Source: Codonopsis lanceolata
Lineage: Eukaryota; Streptophyta; Magnoliopsida; Asterales; Campanulaceae
Assembly (NCBI GenBank): GCA_013146195.2
Contig: CM028379.1
Location: 85,967,661-86,031,660 of the forward strand
DNA: 64,000 nucleotides
Direction of reading: 5' to 3'
The notes beneath the pieces are model-generated. The model was not told where the DNA came from. It did not search any database and worked only from the letters and a program-made list of their open reading frames with translations. Position numbers and translations under genes: made by a program. This document shows, one piece after another, positions 58,870-64,000 of this stretch (its first letter is position 1; the number at the start of each line of letters is the position of its first letter).

Positions 58870-60753
58870 ACATGGACAAGCTGGCCCTAGATGAATGACA
58901 TAGATATGGGTGCAGATGGTCCAAGAGAAATCAGGGCAGGAGCTGATGAAGGACCAAATGTAGCTACATTAGCAGCTACAGTGCCCATAATAGGATCAGG
59001 TTGAGCATCAGCAGACTGAGAAGCAGAGGCAGGGGCAGTTGGTGCAGGTATGGCTGATGAAGTACTAGGAACAGGGGGATAAGGATAGACCAAAGGCAGG
59101 TTGAAAACTCTATCTCCTTTTAATAGCTTGACAGAGATATGAAGAGGGTCAAGAATGGGAATGAGTCTATCACCATCAGTGAGAGCAAAACCTTGGGCAA
59201 CTAAAACCTTGTAGAAAAAGGGAAGGGAAGATAAGAGCCCTTTTGTCCCCCTCAGACTCTGCTAGGGATATAATTTTTCTAAATACAAAATCCCCAAAAT
59301 CAAATGGAAGACCAAGACCAATCTGATACAAAATTCTAGCATGTTCTTCAGTAAGGGCATTAGAATTTGTAGTAGGTGCCCAATTTGCACAACAAATCTT
59401 TTGCATAACAGCATACAAAGAGGAAAGTTGGGAAGTGCTTACATTGGCCCCTTTACCTGGCCATCTAGTAACTAGACCTCCTGTAAGTTCTTGGACACAA
59501 ACATTTAAATCAGACATTAAACTAACAACCCCAATAGCTGAAGACCCAAAAAGCTCATTGATGATGGAGGGAGAGAAGTTAAACCATTTGTTCCTTACAT
59601 AGACCTTTTCAAACCTAGGATCACTAGCAGAAGATATCCTTTTCTCAAGATTTGCATAAAAGTCAAAAATGATGTTCCTAAGATAAGGAGATGACGAAGA
59701 CATAGTAGCTAAAAGACCTCTATCAGTAAAGAATTGAACAAGGTTTTGTCCAAGCAACTCTTCTTTGAGAAGCAATCATTCATCCATAATTTTCCTAGAG
59801 GTATTAAACCTCAAGGAAGCAGCAGCTGTGATAAATTGAATAGAGAAGGGTGTACCTAAAACATCTTCAGAGGAGGCAGGAGTGAATGTAGCTTCTCATG
59901 TAGCTACATTGGGAGCTACATTGGTCATTGTAGTTCTTCTCCTTGTGAATCTCAAAGGAACCTCATCAGACTCCTCTTCTTCAGACACAACTTTTTCAAC
60001 AAAGTCCTGGTCAGAGCTGTCATCAAATTCCGATGAGCTGGAGGACTAGGCAGGATTTGTAGAAGGAGATGGGGGAACCTTTAGAGATGTATTCTTCAAC
60101 TGCACCAAGTAATCAGCTAGTGTTCTTTGCTCATCAGAGAAGCTCATGTCAGAAAAATTTACTTCAGCCTCAGTAGAATGACTAGCAGAAGATGCCACTT
60201 CATGTGTAGGTGAGTCATGTTGGAAAACCACTTTCGGGGAAGAAATGAGGTAGTCTTCATCACTTGTATCTACGGGAGCAGGAATGGAGGAGATGGCATC
60301 AATAGTATGACCAGAAGCGTGTGGTTGAGGAACATATGCATTCATAGCAACAAAGTCTTCGTCATCAGAATCATTGGCAATGGGGACAGTCTCTACAAAT
60401 TGGCCTGGAGTTACCTTAAATTTATTGGCTCTTTCGACGTCTGGACCACTTGGATTATCATAATTGCTTGGAATTCCCCTCAATCGCTTGGATTTACGCG
60501 AGCTAAGGTTTCCAATTTGGGGGAAACCAAACAGGTCACCGGGGTTTTCAACATCTATGACATTGCCCTTTTCCCCAGGCAATATGACAGAGAGGGGCTC
60601 TGGTAGGGGTTTAGCTATCACAATGGCGGAATCTGGATTTGTTGGTGAGGAGGCTGGGGACGACGTAGCTTCAGCTGAAGTAGCACTTGAAGCTACATTG
60701 ACAGATGGAGTCTGTTTTAGGGATTCTGTGGAGGTAGAAGGAGATGAAGCCAT
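58870..60753 (-). pseudogene. Envelope-position reading frame of the copia element ('putative plant transposon protein' type), with three in-frame stops
   Basis: Begins MASSPSTSTESL at 60753 with a Ser/Pro-rich N-terminal half. It continues in the same frame through TAG (about 60046), TGA (about 59908) and TGA (about 59778) into a conserved-looking segment (YLRNIIFDFYANLEKR, KWFNFSPSIINELFG), then changes frame near 59190 into a Pro/Ala/Ser-rich tail ending near 58887. The middle segment resembles the plant transposon-associated domain found in the extra ORF downstream of pol in SIRE/Maximus elements. I see no signal peptide at the start and no convincing membrane anchor. Same strand as pol; about 1.3 kb of non-coding sequence (60754-62038) separates them. 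Function of this ORF family is unproven; 'envelope' is only positional. Confidence 0.7.
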
Positions 60754-62038
60754 TGAGAATTTTGGAAGAATGCAAGGAGAGGAGGAAGAGAGTTTGGAAT
60801 GGCAGCAAAGTCCTTCAATGTTTCAGGGAATTGGTTGAGGAAAGGAGAGAGTGGTGAGTGATATTGTTCCTGCTACCTGAAAAGATAACTTAAACACCTC
60901 ATAAACACATTAGCCGTTATGAGAAAAAATTCAGGAATAGGAGGGCCCGTTTGTGAAATCCCTAAACCAATTTTTGATTTTTGAAAACAAAACAAGGTTG
61001 ACCAAATCATGTATAAGTGTAATGGGAAATCTGATTTTGACAAGAGAAAAAAATGTGGAGAGCTATGTGAGTATGGTAACAACTAATCTCTTTATCACAT
61101 TCTGGAATTTTTGAATTTCAAAATTATCAAGGATTCTTAACAAACACACCAAAGGGTTTACCAAAATTGTACCAACCCAAACATTCAATAGCAAACATAT
61201 CTTTAAACAAGGATTCTTAGAACATCACACAGATTAGACAACCACATAAATATTCAACATGGAATACTTTGGTAATTATTTTGCAATTTTTTGAGATAAG
61301 GACAAAAATTCAATAGGCTGATATGATCAAAACAGATAATGTCCTAAAATTTATGCCTAACAGATAAGGAAAACAAAGCAGACAGAATCTAGTCTAATGC
61401 AGTCACACATATGTGAAAAATATCTAGATCATCTGAATGTAGTTTCCAATGTAGCTGCATTTCGTCAAAGTTGTGATTTTATGTACAATTTCTCAATTTT
61501 ACTTTATACAAACCATACTCATCTCCCACAAATTCCATAGGTACTTTATTTCCCTAGGAGAATAGCTATACTTTATTTCAAGCATATACACAACATGCCA
61601 CTTGGAACCTTTCACACTATTTACCAAGGGAAGCCACTGAATTTTTGATCAACCCATGAAATCCAAGGATTCATAGTCCCAAAAGAAAGTTGCCACAACC
61701 TTGTTCATAGGTAGCTCTTTTCCGTTAGGTAGCTTTCACACTTTTTCTTTTAAGGGAATTCAATTTTCTCAAGATCAACCTATGAGAACCTAAGTTCCAT
61801 AGTACCAAGATAAATTGTTACATCAAAAGGTAGCTCTTTCCTTTGTGGGCTTAAGATTTTTCAACATCAAAAATTTGGGAGAGAGAGTGAGAGAATTAGA
61901 ACAAGGAAATCACAACAGATTTTGAATGCAAATCCCAGGCAACAAAAAAAGGACAAAACATAAGAGATGAAAACTAGTGTGCCCCCCTAAATACATAATG
62001 CAAAATGCCTATTTTTTTATATATATGTAAGTGAAGTG
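60754..62038. other. Non-coding spacer of the copia element between pol and the downstream frame
   Basis: AT-rich, no coding frame. Contains one copy pair of the AATGTAG motif (61434-61460) and two related segments with 'cacactatttaccaa' and 'cacactttttctttt' near 61610 and 61738. Confidence 0.5.
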
Positions 62039-63733
62039 TCACATGGCACACATACCGAAATATTTCCTAAGATTGATGAATCTCTCAAAATCTAGACTCT
62101 TAATAAAGATATCAGCCAGTTGTTTTTCAGTCCCTACATGTTCAATGCAAATAATACCTTGTTCAACCAAGTCTCTAATAAAATTGTGTCTTATGTCAAT
62201 GTGCTTAGTTCTAGAGTGTTGAACATGATTTTCTGCTATGCTTATAGCACTGGTGTTGTCACAATACATGATTAACACTTTACTGTGTAGGCCATAATCC
62301 TTGATCATTTGGTTCATCCATAAAAGTTGTGTACACCCACTACCAGCAGCAATGTATTCAGATTCAGCTGTGGAGAAGGCAACACAGTTTTGCTTTTTAC
62401 TAAACCAAGAGATCAAGTTGTTACCCAAATAAAAGCATCCACCAGAAGTACTTCCCATGTCATCTACACTACTTGCCCAGTCAGCATCACTGAAACCAAC
62501 AAGGTTGGTATTAGTGTGTTCTGTGTACCATAAACCCATAGTACAAGTCTCACCAACATACATAATTATTCTTTTGACAACTTTTAAATGAGAGACTTTA
62601 GGGTTTGCTTGGTATCTAGCACACAAACACACACTATACATGATGTCTGGACGGGTGGCAGTCAAATATAGCAGACTCCCTATCATGCTTCTATACAAAG
62701 TATGGTCAACACTTTCTGATTTCTCATCTTTGCAAAATTTATTGGATGTACCCATAGGGGTTTTCTTTTTCTTTCCATCCTCAAGACTGAATTTCTTCAC
62801 CAAGTTAAGAGCATACTTGGCTTGAGAGATGAACATCCCTTCATGCAATTGCTTTATTTGAATCCCTAGGAAAAATGTTAATTCTCCTACCATACTCATC
62901 TCAAAGGTAGATGTCATGCAATGCACAAATTCTTTTTCCAAGGACTTGGAAGTGGACCCAAACACAATATCATCAACATACATTTGTGCAATCAAAATGT
63001 GTTTGTCTTTTCTTTGAATAAAGAGTGTTTTATCCACTTCTTCCCTTTTAAAACCACTTTTCAAAAGATGGTCTGTAAGTCTCCCATACCAAGCTCTAGG
63101 AGCTTGCTTGAGTCCATACAAGACCTTTTTTAATTTAAAAACATGGTTGGGTTTATGGGGGTCCTTAAATCCTTTTGGTTGTTTAACAAAAACTTCTTCT
63201 TCAAGAATACCATTTAAAAAAGCACTCTTCACATCCATTTGTTGAAGAGTAATGTCAAGAAAGCATGCAATGGCAAGAAGAAGACGTATGTACTCAATGC
63301 AGGCAACAGGAGCAAAGGTTTCATCAAAATCCACCCCCTCAACTTGTGTGTACTCTTGAGCCACAAGCCTAGCTTTATTTCTCATTATCTCTCCCACTTC
63401 ATTTGATTTGTTTTTGAAAATCAATTTAGTTCCAATAACATTCACAGAAGTGGGTCGAGGTACAAGGAACCAAACATCATTTTTAGCAAATTGATCAAGC
63501 TCATCTTGCATGGCATTGATCTAACACTCATCTTTTAGGGCTTCATGCACATTTTTAGGTTCAATGGTAGACACAAAACATGAGGCATAAATTTCTTCAC
63601 ACTCAAGAGTGGACAAGCAAGCAAGTTTCCTATAGTCTACCTTACCTTTTCTCCTTGTTAACATTCCATCATATACATTACATATGACTTGTGAATGTGA
63701 GATGCACTTTCTGAATTCGATTGGGAATGTCAT
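62039..63733 (-). pseudogene. Ty1-copia pol: reverse transcriptase and RNase H, with one stop and one frameshift
   Basis: From 63733 down: end of the integrase-RT linker (IEPKNVHEALKDEC), TAG at 63523-63521, then a 490-codon open frame to 62039. The latter begins MQDELDQFAKNDVWFLVPRP and carries the copia RT signatures FNETFAP-like DFDETFAPVA, DVKSAFLNGIL, VKQPKGF, KVLYGLKQAPRAWY, and the YVDD catalytic box in IAQMYVDDIVFGS. RNase H follows with GFSDADWA, ESEYIAA, YCDNTSAISIAENHVQHSRT and ADIFIKSL, ending FGMCAM. The length and order are those of an intact copia C-terminal pol. A frameshift near 63700 separates it from the upstream reading. Copying needs a helper. Confidence 0.95.
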
Positions 63734-63998
63734 GGCTGCGATCAGTCAAACTGGACTGAATTTTTGTATGTTCAGGATCTGGCAGGTTTCTGACCAATGT
63801 AGCTTCCGATGTAGCTTCTGATGCAGCTGCATCCAGAGCTACATTTGGAGCTACATTCTGAGCTACATCCCGAGTCTCATTCTCTGAACTTTCAGAACTT
63901 GCAGATTCTATATTTTCCTGTGCAGGAGCACTGTTTGCAGGTACATGTTCTGAAGATTGAGCTGGTGGTCCTTGATCTCCAAAGTCTAGCAAACCTGT
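63678..63998 (-). pseudogene. Copia polyprotein linker upstream of RT, with Val-Ala repeats (runs off the window)
   Basis: Minus strand, open from the window edge to 63678: acidic, Ser/Glu-rich with SSESSENETRDVAQNVAPNV and more Ala/Thr repeats, then HDIPNRIQKV before the frame is lost. It lies between integrase and RT. The DNA coding the repeats contains many AATGTAGCT/AGCTACATT copies. Confidence 0.7.
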
Positions 63999-64000
63999 AA

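Overview
This is a stretch of an AT-rich, repeat-laden nuclear genome of a flowering plant, almost certainly a eudicot. The evidence is one clearly recognisable plant housekeeping gene with many introns, surrounded by Ty1-copia retrotransposons, hAT, Mutator-like, PIF/Harbinger, Stowaway and Helitron elements, tRNA-derived SINEs and long microsatellites. The species cannot be told from the sequence alone. A 100-base run of N at 4592-4691 is an assembly gap.

The only gene that reads as intact is quinolinate phosphoribosyltransferase (QPT, NAD biosynthesis) on the + strand, 21951-38298. Nine exons join into an uninterrupted 368-residue protein with canonical GT-AG junctions. Intron 7 (24796-37135) is about 12.3 kb and is packed with transposons: a three-level nest at 25238-26842, several Stowaway MITEs, a small non-autonomous LTR element at 28868-30496, and a Mutator-like element at 32730-34284. 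The last carries a piece of a TIR1/AFB auxin-receptor F-box gene (a Pack-MULE), lying antisense to QPT.

Left of QPT (1-21900): a Helitron 3' terminus at 312; a TIR element at 908-1410; degenerate tandem LTR-like arrays at 1535-2830 and 3335-4275; a decayed minus-strand copia element at 4692-8114 with its 5' LTR at 8182-9240; LTR-like non-coding sequence to about 11.5 kb; a two-exon relic of a SYP4-type Qa-SNARE at 11877-12330; a 307-bp tandem duplication; a TTA/TTG microsatellite of about 520 bp; a 3.7-kb region saturated with ATGCAT palindromes; a 1.64-kb hAT element with an 8-bp target-site duplication; and smaller MITEs.

Right of QPT (38300-64000): a near-perfect 161-bp-period duplication; hAT, MULE and Helitron elements, including a complete non-autonomous Helitron at 46910-48476 that contains a SINE with an 18-bp target-site duplication; an hAT element nested in another hAT (44356-45842); a PIF/Harbinger ORF1 relic; Tourist and Stowaway MITEs; and the C-terminal end of an hAT transposase split by a copia element. 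That copia element (57571 to beyond 64000) has a polyprotein with reverse transcriptase/RNase H and an extra downstream envelope-position reading frame, as in SIRE/Maximus elements. All protein-coding parts of the mobile elements seen here carry stops or frameshifts or are truncated.

The stretch has one host function (plastid de novo NAD synthesis) in a transposon-dense setting. I saw no clearly new coding system. The most interesting signals are the receptor-gene fragment inside the giant QPT intron, the hairpin-unit array in the MULE at 41282-42117, and the recurring AATGTAGCT motif of the right-hand copia element.
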